A stretch of 36,659 nt of DNA from an uncultured Lachnospiraceae bacterium (GTDB taxonomy: Bacteria; Bacillota; Clostridia; Lachnospirales; Lachnospiraceae). The stretch spans positions 1-36,659 of the forward strand of contig CANRGP010000014.1 of assembly GCA_947630085.1 (NCBI GenBank). Reading direction: 5' to 3'. The position numbers were made by a program, and so were the translations under genes. Below the pieces are notes generated by a model, which saw only the letters and a program-made list of their open reading frames with translations, searched no databases and was not told the origin of the DNA. The first letter of the stretch is position 1; each line of letters starts with the position of its first letter. Below are positions 7,893 through 17,477 of this stretch, in pieces.

Positions 7893-9722
7893 ATGGACGA
7901 GACATACAGAAAACGCCTGGAAAGACATTATGATGAGCTGAAATGGCTCTATATGGAGCTGTATGACGATGAAGAGTCCTTTGAAGGACTGTGCGCCGGG
8001 ATGCTGGACGCCTGGCAGAACCGGATGGAGGAGCTGCGTGTCCTTGATACCGCACGGGAGGAGAACCCGGACTGGTTCAAGGGAAATGCTCTGCTGGGAA
8101 TGACCATGTACGCCGGACAGTTTGCCGGGAACCTGAAGGGAGTGGCGGAGCATCTGGACTATGTCCGCGCCTGCGGGGTCAACTGCCTGCATCTGATGCC
8201 GCTCATGAAAACGCCCGCGGGCCGTTCCGACGGCGGATATTCCGTGGCGGATTTCCGCAGGGTCCAAAAGGAGCTGGGGACGGTCGAGGATCTGAAGGAG
8301 CTGGCTTCGCGGTGCCGGGCACAGGGGATCAGCCTGTGCCTGGACCTGGTCATGAACCACACGTCCGAGGAGCACGAATGGGCCATACGCGCCCGGAACG
8401 GAGAGGAGGAGTATCAGAAACGGTACTTTTTCTACGAGGGCTGGGAGGTGCCCATGCAGTTTGAACGGACGCTGCCGCAGGTGTTTCCCACTACGGCTCC
8501 CGGCAATTTCACCTGGATCCCCCAGGCAGGCAAGCACGTAATGACGACATTTTATCCCTACCAGTGGGATCTGAATTATGCCAATCCGGCGGTATTCAAC
8601 GAGATGGCCGGGAACCTGCTGTACCTGGCGGATCTGGGCGTTGACGTGATCCTGCTGGACGCGGTGGTCTTTATCTGGAAACAGCTGGGAACAGACTGCC
8701 GCAGCCTTCCCCAGGTACATACGCTGCTCCGGATGCTTCGGATCATCTGCGAGGTGGTCTGCCCCGGCGTGCTGCTTCTGGGAGAGGCGGATCTGGAGCT
8801 CCGGGAGGCGGCCGCTTATTTTGGGACGCCGGAGAAACCGGAGTGCCATATGCTCTACAACGAGGCGTCGATGGCGGTGATCTGGCACACGGTGGCGGTC
8901 CAGAATGTGCGTCTTTTGAAGCGGCAGATGGAGATCGCCTATGGGATCCCCGGAAAGCATACGTTCGTCAATTATCTCAGGAGCCATGATGACATCCGCT
9001 GGAAACTGGACTACGGCGACCTCGAGGAGCAGGGGATGAGAGAGCTTTCCCACCGGCAGTTTTTGAACGATTTCTTTACCGGCAACAACGAATACAGTTT
9101 CAGCAGGGGAGAACTCTACAACAACGATCCCATTACCCGGGACGCCAGATTCTGCGGGACGACCGCATCCATGTGCGGCGTGGAAAGGGCTTCTCTGTGC
9201 GGCGACCAGGCAGGCATGGATCAGGCCCTGCGCCTGGACATCATGCTCCATGCGCTCCTGCTGTTCCAGCCGGGGATCCCCATGCTTTACAGCGGAGATG
9301 AGATCGCCTGCGTCAACGATTATTCGTATAAGGACGACTGGGAAAAGATCCTGGATGCCCGCTTTATCCACAGGGGCGTGTTCCCGTGGGGGCAGGCGGA
9401 GGAAAGGAACAGGGAGGGAACGCCGCAGAATTATATTTTTAACCGTCTGCGCGCCCTGGAGGAGCTGCGCTCTGCCCAGCCGGCTTTCCGGGAGGGAGCC
9501 TTCATAACGACGATAGATACGCAGGACGACGCCGTCCTGCAGCTGGAGAGAACGGCGGGAGGCGAAAGGATCACGGGAATCTTTAATTTCAGCAGGAACA
9601 GGAAGGAACTGCCCTGGGAAATGGGGGGCGAGGCGCTGGTAAATCCCCGCTCCATGACGGGAGACGGAAGGATCGTCCTGCTTCCGTATGATTTTGTGTG
9701 GGTGAAGACCGCCTGCTTTTAA
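7893..9722 (+). CDS. Amylosucrase/sucrose hydrolase-like GH13 protein with atypical active site
   Basis: A 609-residue protein aligned by motif with the amylosucrase subfamily (GH13_4). Shared features are an N-terminal helical region, SDGGYSVADFR, the MNHTSEEHEWA segment (His156), DAVVFIWKQLGTDC with the probable nucleophile Asp256, GEADLE with acid/base Glu298, and RSHDDIRW with His365-Asp366. The 42-residue nucleophile to acid/base spacing equals that of Neisseria amylosucrase as I remember it. Such enzymes cleave sucrose and may transfer glucose. The Arg normally two residues before the nucleophile is Leu254 (codon 8652-8654), which is unusual and may lower or change activity. The start at 7893 gives the family-like N terminus; the open frame upstream overlaps the GH36 gene. 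Paired with the alpha-galactosidase it suggests raffinose breakdown. Confidence 0.85.
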   Translation: MDETYRKRLERHYDELKWLYMELYDDEESFEGLCAGMLDAWQNRMEELRVLDTAREENPDWFKGNALLGMTMYAGQFAGNLKGVAEHLDYVRACGVNCLHLMPLMKTPAGRSDGGYSVADFRRVQKELGTVEDLKELASRCRAQGISLCLDLVMNHTSEEHEWAIRARNGEEEYQKRYFFYEGWEVPMQFERTLPQVFPTTAPGNFTWIPQAGKHVMTTFYPYQWDLNYANPAVFNEMAGNLLYLADLGVDVILLDAVVFIWKQLGTDCRSLPQVHTLLRMLRIICEVVCPGVLLLGEADLELREAAAYFGTPEKPECHMLYNEASMAVIWHTVAVQNVRLLKRQMEIAYGIPGKHTFVNYLRSHDDIRWKLDYGDLEEQGMRELSHRQFLNDFFTGNNEYSFSRGELYNNDPITRDARFCGTTASMCGVERASLCGDQAGMDQALRLDIMLHALLLFQPGIPMLYSGDEIACVNDYSYKDDWEKILDARFIHRGVFPWGQAEERNREGTPQNYIFNRLRALEELRSAQPAFREGAFITTIDTQDDAVLQLERTAGGERITGIFNFSRNRKELPWEMGGEALVNPRSMTGDGRIVLLPYDFVWVKTACF

Positions 9723-9801
9723 ATCCGCCGCGCAGGATGCGGATAAGGGAAGGAAAACTGTCCATACTAACGGTATCCTGCAGGGAGAGCAAACCGTCGG
9801 T

Positions 9802-10848
9802 ATGAATGAAAAGTGGAAGAAGACAGTCAGAATCACGGGAGTGACCGCCGCAACATATATGGTGTTCCGATATGTGCTGCCGCTGGTGGCTCCCTTTGTG
9901 TTTGCCTGCGGCGCGGCCATACTTCTGAAGCCGTCGGCACAGAAGATCTCGGAAAAGCTCCGGATAGAATGGAGGGGGCGGAAAATAGGGATTCCGCCGT
10001 GCGTGGCGGCGGCAGCGGAGATGATCCTGCTCCTGGCACTCCTCGGCTTCGGCGCATATGTGGGCGGACGGAGCCTGATCAGACAGCTGATGCTGTTTAC
10101 CGAGGAGATCCCCGTGTGGGTGGATCAGCTGGACGGCTGGATGACGGGAATGTGCCACCGCATGGAGGAAACCTTCGGGCTCCGGGAAGATGCCGCCGTA
10201 TACATTCTCCAGGATATGCTCCGGGGGCTTGGGAACAGCCTGAAGAACGGGATCATGCCCTACGTGATGGGCAATTCGCTGTCCCTGGCCAGGGGAGCCG
10301 TCAAAGCGGCCGTCCTTCTGGTACTGTTCGTGATCGGCGTGATGCTGTTCGTACAGGAGCTGGACGAAATCGGCCGGAGGATCGACCGCTCCGTATTCCG
10401 GGACGAGGCTCAGAGGCTCCGCCGCGTCCTGTCGGTTATGGGGAAGGCGTATCTCAGGACGCAGGGAGTGATCCTCCTGATCACGGTAGGGATCTGCACG
10501 GCGGGACTTTTTCTGCTGAAGAGCCGGTATTATATCCTTGCGGGGATCGGACTCGGGCTCCTGGATGCCCTGCCCGTTTTCGGAACCGGCACGGTGCTGG
10601 TCCCCTGGGCCGTCTTCTGCTTTCTCGGCCGGAAATGGGGAAAGGGGGCAGCCCTGCTGCTTCTTTATATGATCTGCTATGTGCAGAGAGAGGTGCTGGA
10701 GGCGCGGATGCTGGGAAACCGGGTCGGACTGTCCTCTCTGGAAACGCTGATCTCCATTTATGCGGGCCTGGCCCTGTTCGGCATCGCGGGTGTGGTGCTG
10801 GGGCCTGTCGGGGCTCTGATCGTGAGAGAATTCGCCGCGGACACTTGA
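9802..10848 (+). CDS. AI-2E/YtvI-family membrane protein, sporulation-type
   Basis: A 348-residue polytopic protein of the AI-2E transporter (PerM) family. Hydrophobic segments lie at ~15-35, ~65-90, ~165-190, ~215-260 (paired), ~275-295 and ~305-335, with the conserved GLLDALPVFGTGTVLVPW stretch typical of YtvI-like sporulation proteins. YtvI is a sporulation membrane protein in Bacillus and related clades, and the CotS-like gene nearby fits a spore-former, but transport substrate and role are unproven. The ribosome site is weak: GGGAGAG lies about 13 bases before the ATG. Its stop codon sits inside the -35 box of the proS promoter. Confidence 0.8.
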   Translation: MNEKWKKTVRITGVTAATYMVFRYVLPLVAPFVFACGAAILLKPSAQKISEKLRIEWRGRKIGIPPCVAAAAEMILLLALLGFGAYVGGRSLIRQLMLFTEEIPVWVDQLDGWMTGMCHRMEETFGLREDAAVYILQDMLRGLGNSLKNGIMPYVMGNSLSLARGAVKAAVLLVLFVIGVMLFVQELDEIGRRIDRSVFRDEAQRLRRVLSVMGKAYLRTQGVILLITVGICTAGLFLLKSRYYILAGIGLGLLDALPVFGTGTVLVPWAVFCFLGRKWGKGAALLLLYMICYVQREVLEARMLGNRVGLSSLETLISIYAGLALFGIAGVVLGPVGALIVREFAADT

Positions 10849-10873
10849 CAAACAGGCGAAAATATCGTAGAGT
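10845..10873 (+). promoter_or_regulatory. Promoter of proS
   Basis: TTGACA and TAGAGT are spaced by 17 bases. The TGA stop of the preceding gene (10846-10848) is inside the TTGACA box. The ~60-base leader holds a small GACCG/CGGTC hairpin but no T-box signature. Confidence 0.7.
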
Positions 10874-10932
10874 CAGCATATCAGAGCCGCGACCGGAAAT
10901 GCGGTCCGGCGGCGGCAAAAAGGAGACTCATT

Positions 10933-12447
10933 ATGGCAAACGACAAGAAGCTTGTGGAGGCGATCACGTCCATGGACGTGGATTTTGCCCAGTGGTACAC
11001 GGATGTTGTGAAGAAAGCGGAGCTGTGCGACTATGCCAGCGTCAAGGGCTGCATGGTCATCAAGCCGGCCGGATATGCGCTTTGGGAAAATATTCAGAAG
11101 GAGCTGGACGCCCGCTTTAAGGCAACGGGCGTGGAAAATGTGTATATGCCCATGTTCATCCCGGAAAGCCTTCTGCAGAAGGAAAAAGACCATGTGGAGG
11201 GGTTCGCGCCGGAGGTGGCGTGGGTGACCCATGGAGGTCTGGAACCGCTGCAGGAGAGGATGTGCGTGCGCCCCACCTCGGAGACGCTGTTCTGCGATTT
11301 CTACGCCAACGACATCCATTCCTACCGGGATCTGCCCAGGCTTTACAATCAGTGGTGTTCGGTGGTGCGCTGGGAGAAGACCACCAGGCCGTTCCTCCGC
11401 TCCCGGGAGTTTTTGTGGCAGGAGGGGCACACCGCCCATGCGACGGAAGAGGAGGCTCAGGAGAGGACGGAGCTGATGCTGAATGTGTACGCCGATTTCT
11501 GCGAGGAGGTCCTGGCGATCCCCATGATCCGGGGACGCAAGACCGATAAGGAGAAATTCGCGGGCGCGAAGGCTACTTATACGATCGAGGCCCTGATGCA
11601 TGACGGAAAGGCGCTGCAGTCCGGAACCAGCCACAATTTCGGCGACGGATTTGCGAGGGCGTTCAATATTCAGTTTGCGGATAAGGACAATACGCTGAAA
11701 TATGTTCATCAGACTTCCTGGGGCATGACGACCAGGCTGATCGGCGCGATCATCATGGTCCACGGCGACGACAACGGACTGGTGCTTCCGCCCCGGATCG
11801 CGCCGGTTCAGGTGATCGTGATCCCGATCCAGCAGAAGAAGGAGGGCGTGCTGGACAAAGCCCGCGAGCTGGAAGCCCGCCTGAGCCGGGCCGGGTTCCG
11901 CGTGAAGCTGGACGACTCGGACAAGAGCCCGGGCTGGAAGTTCAGCGAGTGCGAGATGCGCGGCGTGCCGTTCCGGGTGGAGATCGCCGATTCCGACAAG
12001 AGCACGGGATGGAAATCCGCGGAGCAGGAGATCGTAGGGATCCCGACCCGTATCGAGATCGGCCCGAAGGATATCGAGAACGGCCAGGCTGTCCTGGTGC
12101 GCCGCGATACCCACGAGAAGATCACGGCAGCGATTGAGGAGCTGGAGACGAAGGCAGGAGAGCTGCTGGAGACGATCCAGAAGGATATGTTTGAGAGGGC
12201 GAAGGCCCACCGGGACGCGCATACCTATGTGGCGACGGACTACGATGAATTTGTGGCGACGGTGAACGGGAAACCGGGCTTTGTGAAAGCCATGTGGTGC
12301 GGATGTCAGGAGTGCGAGGACAGGATCAAAGAGGAAACCGGAGCGACTTCCCGCTGCATACCGTTTGTTCAGGAGAACCTTTCGGACAAATGTGTCTGCT
12401 GCGGCAAACCCGCGGCAAAGATGGTCTACTGGGGAAAGGCATACTGA
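10933..12447 (+). CDS. proS: Prolyl-tRNA synthetase, archaeal/eukaryotic-like type 3
   Basis: A 504-residue class II synthetase that attaches proline to its tRNA. The form is the short type lacking the bacterial editing insertion. Visible motifs are [15 protein letters not shown], the motif 2 region [20 protein letters not shown] with the class II Arg, [13 protein letters not shown], the [13 protein letters not shown] segment, and motif 3 around [21 protein letters not shown]. The C-terminal third holds the anticodon-binding domain, then a zinc-type region with Cys residues in WCGCQECED and [19 protein letters not shown] ending in Tyr, the hallmark of type 3 enzymes. An AAGGAG site precedes the ATG. 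Transcribed from its own promoter and probably co-transcribed with the CCA-adding enzyme gene. Confidence 0.97.
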   Translation: MANDKKLVEAITSMDVDFAQWYTDVVKKAELCDYASVKGCMVIKPAGYALWENIQKELDARFKATGVENVYMPMFIPESLLQKEKDHVEGFAPEVAWVTHGGLEPLQERMCVRPTSETLFCDFYANDIHSYRDLPRLYNQWCSVVRWEKTTRPFLRSREFLWQEGHTAHATEEEAQERTELMLNVYADFCEEVLAIPMIRGRKTDKEKFAGAKATYTIEALMHDGKALQSGTSHNFGDGFARAFNIQFADKDNTLKYVHQTSWGMTTRLIGAIIMVHGDDNGLVLPPRIAPVQVIVIPIQQKKEGVLDKARELEARLSRAGFRVKLDDSDKSPGWKFSECEMRGVPFRVEIADSDKSTGWKSAEQEIVGIPTRIEIGPKDIENGQAVLVRRDTHEKITAAIEELETKAGELLETIQKDMFERAKAHRDAHTYVATDYDEFVATVNGKPGFVKAMWCGCQECEDRIKEETGATSRCIPFVQENLSDKCVCCGKPAAKMVYWGKAY

Positions 12448-12526
12448 TTATTGCCGTGAAAGAGCTGTATTTGCCCGGCGTCCTGCTTTGCGCCGGTTTA
12501 TCGGAACGGAGGAAGAACGGGATCCC

Positions 12527-13783
12527 ATGGGCGTGACGGTCTGTATTCCCCCGGCGGCGGAGGAGATCATTGAAAAACTGAACAGAAACGGATTCGAGGC
12601 GTATGTGGTGGGAGGATGCGTGCGCGATTCGCTGATGGGACGCAGGCCGGAGGACTGGGATATCACCACGTCGGCCAGACCCGCCCAGGTGAAGGCGATC
12701 TTCGGAAGGACAGTCGATACGGGGATCCGTCATGGTACCGTGACGATCATGCGGGGACGGACCGGGTACGAGGTGACCACCTACCGGATCGACGGGGAAT
12801 ATGAGGACGGACGGCACCCCAGCTCGGTGGAGTTCACATCGGATCTGAGGGAGGACCTGAGACGGCGCGACTTTACCATAAACGCTATGGCCTACAACAG
12901 GCGGGACGGCCTGGTGGATATCTTCGGGGGACTCCGGGATATCGAACTGCGCAGGATCCGGTGCGTGGGCGATGCCGGGGAGCGGTTCACGGAGGACGCG
13001 CTCCGGATCCTGCGGGCCCTGCGCTTCTCGGCCCAGCTGGATTTTGAGATCGAACCGGAGACGGAGGCGGCCATGAAAGCGCTGGCTCCCAACCTTGTCC
13101 ATGTGAGCCGGGAGAGGATCGCGTCGGAACTGACAAAGCTTCTGCTGTCGGATCATCCGGACCGGGTCGGACGGGTGTTCACGGCCGGGGCGGGCCGCTT
13201 CGTTTCGGAGACGTTCGCGAAGATCTCCCCGGAGAAGATCCGGGTGGAAAATATGCTTCCCGCGGAGAAGGGGATCCGCTGGGCCGCGTTTCTCAGGCAT
13301 GAGTCTTCCGGGGATGCGGTGCGGATCCTGGAGGAGCTGAAGATGGACAATGACACCATAAACCGTGTCCGTGTCCTTGTGGAATACTGGGATAAGCCGG
13401 TGGGAAAGACACAGGAGGAGATCCGGCGGACCATGAGCAGAATACCGCCGGGGCTGTATGACTCCCTTCTGGAGCTGAAGCGGGCGGCAGCGGAAAGCGG
13501 GGAGGGAGAAGAGACATCGGAGGAACTTGAATATATAAGGGAGCAGACCCGGCAGATCCGGGAGAGAGGCGACTGCGTCGGGCTGAAGACGCTGGCCGTG
13601 ACGGGAGCGGATCTGATCGGCATGGGAATGAAGCCGGGGCGGGAACTGGGACGGATGCTGGAAAGGCTGCTGGACCTGGTGATCGTCAGCCCGGAAAGGA
13701 ATACGGCGGACGGCCTTCTTGCGGAGGCGAAACGATATCTGGCGGCGGAGAAGAACGGAGAGCGGAAGGAACTGCGTTCATAA
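12527..13783 (+). CDS. cca: CCA tRNA nucleotidyltransferase (class II)
   Basis: A 418-residue enzyme that builds or repairs the CCA end of tRNAs. The nucleotidyltransferase core shows the GGCVRDSLMGR motif and the catalytic DWD in RRPEDWDITT. Next come RHGTVTIMRGRTGYEVTTYR, the RRDFTINAMAY helix and ERFTEDALRILRALRFSAQLDFEIE, all classical for the family. The C-terminal part is more divergent. The start at 12527 is supported by a GGAGGAAG site; the longer open frame overlaps the end of proS. It lies directly downstream of proS, a sensible pairing in tRNA metabolism. A poly(A) polymerase assignment is possible by homology but unlikely in a Clostridium relative. Confidence 0.93.
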   Translation: MGVTVCIPPAAEEIIEKLNRNGFEAYVVGGCVRDSLMGRRPEDWDITTSARPAQVKAIFGRTVDTGIRHGTVTIMRGRTGYEVTTYRIDGEYEDGRHPSSVEFTSDLREDLRRRDFTINAMAYNRRDGLVDIFGGLRDIELRRIRCVGDAGERFTEDALRILRALRFSAQLDFEIEPETEAAMKALAPNLVHVSRERIASELTKLLLSDHPDRVGRVFTAGAGRFVSETFAKISPEKIRVENMLPAEKGIRWAAFLRHESSGDAVRILEELKMDNDTINRVRVLVEYWDKPVGKTQEEIRRTMSRIPPGLYDSLLELKRAAAESGEGEETSEELEYIREQTRQIRERGDCVGLKTLAVTGADLIGMGMKPGRELGRMLERLLDLVIVSPERNTADGLLAEAKRYLAAEKNGERKELRS

Positions 13784-13843
13784 TCTTCCGCCTTTTCACA
13801 TACCCTAGAAGTAGCTATGAAGAGGGCGTGTGGAGGGGTAGAA

Positions 13844-14821
13844 GTGAACGAGAGATATATGGATATTTTGACCCAGTATGATCTGACGGTGGATACCATC
13901 CGGAAGGGCAGGAGCGGATTTGTCTGCGAGACAGACGCCGGATGTGTGCTGCTTTCGGAGTACCGTGGGACGCTGAAACGCCTGGAATTCGAGACGCAGG
14001 TGCTTACGGCGGTCCGCCGGGCCGGGCTGGACCGCGTTGACGATTATATAAGCAACGGGAAGGGCGAGCTGATCTCCGTCGGTGAGGACGGCGTCCGGTA
14101 CGTGCTGAAGCGCTGGTTTACGGACAGGGAGTGCAACATCCGGGACCGGAGGGAGGTCAGAGCCGCTGTCGCCCAGATCGCCAGGCTCCACCAGATCCTG
14201 CGCCACATTCCCAGAGATGAGGAATGGAGTCTGGGATCCATTGTGGCGGAGCCCGTGCAGAAGGAGATGGAACGGCATAACCAGGAGCTCCGGCGGGCCC
14301 TCAATTACATGAAGAACAAGAGAAAAAAGACGGAATTTGAGCGGTGTGCCATTGACAGCTACCACACATTTTATGACCAGGCCGCGGAAGCCTGCGAGGG
14401 GCTTAATCGGATGAAGGAGACGGAAAGCGGGGGCGCTCTTTTTTTGTGCCACGGCAATCTGGACCATCACCATATCCTCATGGGGGACGAGAGCGTGGCA
14501 TTCATTGAGTTCCACCGGATGCATCTCGGCAGGCAGATGCGCGATCTCTATTATTTTATGCGAAAAGTGATGGAAAAGCATGACTGGAACGTGAGCCTGG
14601 GAATGGAGATGCTGGCCGCCTATGACCGGATTCTCCCCATAGGGGAGGAAGACCGGAAAATACTTTACTATCTGTTCCTGTATCCGGAAAAATACTGGAA
14701 GCAGATCAATTTCTATTTTAACGCGAACAAAGCCTGGATTCCGGCGCGCAATATCGAAAAACTGAAGAACCTGGAAATGCAGCTGGAGCAGAGAGAAGAA
14801 TTTTTGTCAAAAATCCGCTAG
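13844..14821 (+). CDS. CotS-family spore coat protein (kinase-like fold)
   Basis: About 325 residues, related to CotS/YtaA spore coat proteins, which adopt an aminoglycoside phosphotransferase-like fold. It has the N-lobe pattern (LKRLEFETQVLTAVRRAG, VRYVLKRWFTDREC) and a catalytic-loop-like LCHGNLDHHHILMGD followed by VAFIEFHRMHLGRQMRDLYYFMRK. The usual metal Asp (xDxxR type) appears as E in FIEFHR, so kinase activity is uncertain. The GTG at 13844 has a strong GGAGGGG site five bases upstream; the in-frame ATG at 13817 has none. Its presence suggests a spore-forming host, and it would act at the spore surface. Confidence 0.8.
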   Translation: MNERYMDILTQYDLTVDTIRKGRSGFVCETDAGCVLLSEYRGTLKRLEFETQVLTAVRRAGLDRVDDYISNGKGELISVGEDGVRYVLKRWFTDRECNIRDRREVRAAVAQIARLHQILRHIPRDEEWSLGSIVAEPVQKEMERHNQELRRALNYMKNKRKKTEFERCAIDSYHTFYDQAAEACEGLNRMKETESGGALFLCHGNLDHHHILMGDESVAFIEFHRMHLGRQMRDLYYFMRKVMEKHDWNVSLGMEMLAAYDRILPIGEEDRKILYYLFLYPEKYWKQINFYFNANKAWIPARNIEKLKNLEMQLEQREEFLSKIR

Positions 14822-14861
14822 GAACGCGTTCAGGGGACTTCCTTTTTTCCGGGAAATACGG

Positions 14862-14867
14862 TATACT
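14862..14867 (+). promoter_or_regulatory. -10 element before the phosphohexomutase gene
   Basis: TATACT lies 40 bases before the start codon. The matching -35 around 14839 is poor, so the assignment is tentative. Confidence 0.4.
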
Positions 14868-14906
14868 ATACAATAAGAATCAAACGTGAAGGAGGTCCGC
14901 GTTATC

Positions 14907-16643
14907 ATGAAGGATTATATGAAGATTTATCGGGAATGGCTGAGCAACCCGTATTTTGACGAGACCACCAGAGAGGAGCTTCGCGCCATCGAAGGCGACG
15001 AGGCCGAGATCAAGGAGCGCTTTTACATGGATCTGGAGTTCGGGACTGCCGGACTGCGCGGGATCATCGGAGCCGGGATCAACAGAATGAACATCTATGT
15101 AGTCCGCCGCGCCACCCAGGGGCTTGCCAACTATATTATCAAGCAGGGCGGCGCCGGGAGAGGAGTGGCCATCGCCTATGACTCCAGGCGGATGTCGCCG
15201 GAGTTCGCGGACGAGGCGGCCAGGACCCTTGCGGCCAACGGGATCACGGCGTACAAGTTTGAATCCCTTCGGCCTACGCCGGAGCTCTCCTTTGCGGTCC
15301 GCGAGCTGGGCTGCATCGCGGGGATCAATGTGACGGCCAGCCATAACCCGCCGGAATATAACGGATACAAGGTTTACTGGGAGGACGGCGCCCAGTTCAC
15401 ACCTCCTCACGATATGGGAGTGACCCGCGAGGTCCTTGCCATAGAGGATCTGTCGTCGGTGAAGACAATGACGGCGTCCGACGCCAAGGCCGCCGGCCTT
15501 TATAAGGTCATCGGCGCGGAGATCGACGACAAATATATCGCGCACGTTAAGGCGCAGGTAGTCAACCAGAGCGCCATAGATCAGATGCAGGATAATATCC
15601 GCATCGTCTATACCCCTCTTCACGGTACGGGAAATATCCCGGTCCGCCGCGCTCTGAAGGAGATCGGCTTTACCCATGTACAGGTGGTTCCCCAGCAGGA
15701 GCTGCCCGACGGGGAGTTCCCCACGGTCAGCTATCCCAATCCCGAGGCCGCGGAGGCGTTTGCCCTGGGGCTTGAGATCGCCGCGAAGACAGACGCGGAT
15801 CTGGTCCTTGCCACTGATCCCGATGCGGACAGGCTCGGCGTGTATGTGAAGGATACCGGGTCCGGGAAATACATCTCCCTGACCGGCAATATGTCCGGTT
15901 CCCTCCTGTGCGAATATGTTCTGAGTCAGAAAGCGGCCGCCGGACAGATACCCGCCGACGGCGAGGTGGTCAAATCCATTGTCACCACCAACCTTGTCGA
16001 TGCGGTGGCGGACGCTTATGGCTGCAAACTGGTGGAATGCCTGACCGGGTTCAAATGGATCGGCCAGCAGATCCTGCGGGAGGAGAATACGGGAAAGGGA
16101 CATTATCTTTTCGGGATGGAAGAGAGTTACGGCTGCCTGATCGGAACGTATGCCCGGGACAAGGACGCGGTGAGCGCCAGCGTAGCGCTCTGCGAAGCGG
16201 CCGCCTATTATAAGACGAAGAATATGACGCTGTGGGATGCCATGCTGGCCATGTACGAGAAATACGGATATTACAAGGATGCCGTCAAGTCCATCAGCCT
16301 GGCCGGGATCGAGGGGCTGGAGAAGATCCGTCTGATTATGGATACCCTGAGAAATCATACTCCCGAGACGGTGGGAGAATGGAAGGTGCTTTCCGCAAGG
16401 GATTACATGACCGGAGAGATCCGGGATATGGAGACAGGACAGGTGACGCCCGCCGGGCTTCCCGCGTCCAATGTGCTCTATTATGATATGAACGACAATG
16501 CCTGGGTCTGCGTCAGGCCGTCCGGAACCGAGCCGAAGATCAAGCTGTATTACGGCGTCAAGGGAACCTCCCTGGAGGACGCGGACGCGCGCTCGGCGGC
16601 GCTGGGCGAGGCGCTTATGGCCATTGTGGACAGGATGCTGTAG
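14907..16643 (+). CDS. Phosphoglucomutase/phosphomannomutase
   Basis: A 578-residue alpha-D-phosphohexomutase that interconverts hexose 1- and 6-phosphates. The four family landmarks are intact. These are the phosphoserine loop TASHNPPEYNGYKVYW, the Mg site DPDADRLGV, the sugar-recognition loop GMEESYGC, and the phosphate-binding loop RPSGTEPKIKLYY near the C terminus. The length fits the longer PgcA/PGM2-like group. The ATG at 14907 is ten bases after GGAGGT; an in-frame GTG at 14886 precedes that site and is rejected. It would link galactose or glucose 1-phosphate from sugar breakdown to glycolysis and cell-wall precursors. It ends 42 bases before the convergent membrane protein gene. Confidence 0.95.
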   Translation: MKDYMKIYREWLSNPYFDETTREELRAIEGDEAEIKERFYMDLEFGTAGLRGIIGAGINRMNIYVVRRATQGLANYIIKQGGAGRGVAIAYDSRRMSPEFADEAARTLAANGITAYKFESLRPTPELSFAVRELGCIAGINVTASHNPPEYNGYKVYWEDGAQFTPPHDMGVTREVLAIEDLSSVKTMTASDAKAAGLYKVIGAEIDDKYIAHVKAQVVNQSAIDQMQDNIRIVYTPLHGTGNIPVRRALKEIGFTHVQVVPQQELPDGEFPTVSYPNPEAAEAFALGLEIAAKTDADLVLATDPDADRLGVYVKDTGSGKYISLTGNMSGSLLCEYVLSQKAAAGQIPADGEVVKSIVTTNLVDAVADAYGCKLVECLTGFKWIGQQILREENTGKGHYLFGMEESYGCLIGTYARDKDAVSASVALCEAAAYYKTKNMTLWDAMLAMYEKYGYYKDAVKSISLAGIEGLEKIRLIMDTLRNHTPETVGEWKVLSARDYMTGEIRDMETGQVTPAGLPASNVLYYDMNDNAWVCVRPSGTEPKIKLYYGVKGTSLEDADARSAALGEALMAIVDRML

Positions 16644-16685
16644 TTCTTCCCGCAGCATCCCGCCTTCCCGGTCGTGAAAAGGACG

Positions 16686-17477
16686 CTACTGCCTGTGGTG
16701 TTTGTCCAGGGAGTCGCGCAGCTCCTTCAGGGCCGCGGCAAACCGAGTCGAGGACGCGGTGGGATTGCCCCGCAGCAGTGAGCGGCGGTAGAAATTCATA
16801 TGAGACAGCTTCAGCTGTTTTTCGGTGAGAGCGCGGATACGGGATGCCGCGCTCTCGGCTTTCTGCCGGGCTTCGTTTTTCAGCTCGTGGCCGTAGGAGG
16901 CAGCCTGGACGCGGAGCTCGTCCAGTTCCGCCCTGAGTTTCGTCATTGCTTCCAGGGCGCGTCCCAGATCGATCGCCTCGCGGACCGATGCCGCCGTATC
17001 CGCCACGAAGAGGATGCCGACCACGATCAGGCACGGGAATTTGATCCGCGGATCCAGCGCAGCCACGAAGGACGAGATGGGGCGGTGGATCACTTCTGTC
17101 AGGAAGATGGTCAGGAAGCCCCACGCGATGGAGGAGGAAAGGCAGATGTAGCCGTTCAGCTGGAAGCGCTGGTCGCTGTAATCCCAGTATTTCATCTTAA
17201 ACAGCAGCTCCATCACATATCCGGTCACGTATTCGAGAGCGGTCGCCCCGATCATGCCGGAGAGCCATACGAGGAACACATGGTCCCGGAACGGGATGGA
17301 GACCCAGAGCATCATGACCGCTCCGGTCCCGTAGAGAGGGAGAAGCGGGAGACGGAGGAATCCCCGGTTGACGAATCTCTTCTTCAGAAAAGAGACGTAG
17401 GTTGATTCGATGATCCATCCGAAAAAGCTGTATATAAAGAAAAACATGATCCAGTCGTACCAGGGGAAGTCGTACAT
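16686..17477 (-). CDS. CmpB-type putative ABC transporter membrane protein
   Basis: A 263-residue protein. Residues ~1-160 hold about four to five membrane spans with the CmpB-family (PF06541-like) pattern: YDWIMFFFIYSFFGWIIES, VNRGFLRLPLLPLYGTGAV, ALEYVTGYVMELLFKMKYWDYS. A charged coiled-coil-like cytoplasmic region of ~100 residues follows. The family is annotated as a putative ABC permease, but no ATPase gene is adjacent and the real function is unknown. The start at 17477 is preceded by AAGGAGAAT; the upstream Met at 17513 has no ribosome site. Confidence 0.8.
   Translation of the reverse strand: MYDFPWYDWIMFFFIYSFFGWIIESTYVSFLKKRFVNRGFLRLPLLPLYGTGAVMMLWVSIPFRDHVFLVWLSGMIGATALEYVTGYVMELLFKMKYWDYSDQRFQLNGYICLSSSIAWGFLTIFLTEVIHRPISSFVAALDPRIKFPCLIVVGILFVADTAASVREAIDLGRALEAMTKLRAELDELRVQAASYGHELKNEARQKAESAASRIRALTEKQLKLSHMNFYRRSLLRGNPTASSTRFAAALKELRDSLDKHHRQ

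Noticed and set aside
10874-10932. T-box leader before proS
   Set aside because: The leader is about 60 bases, far too short, with no T-box sequence and no terminator.
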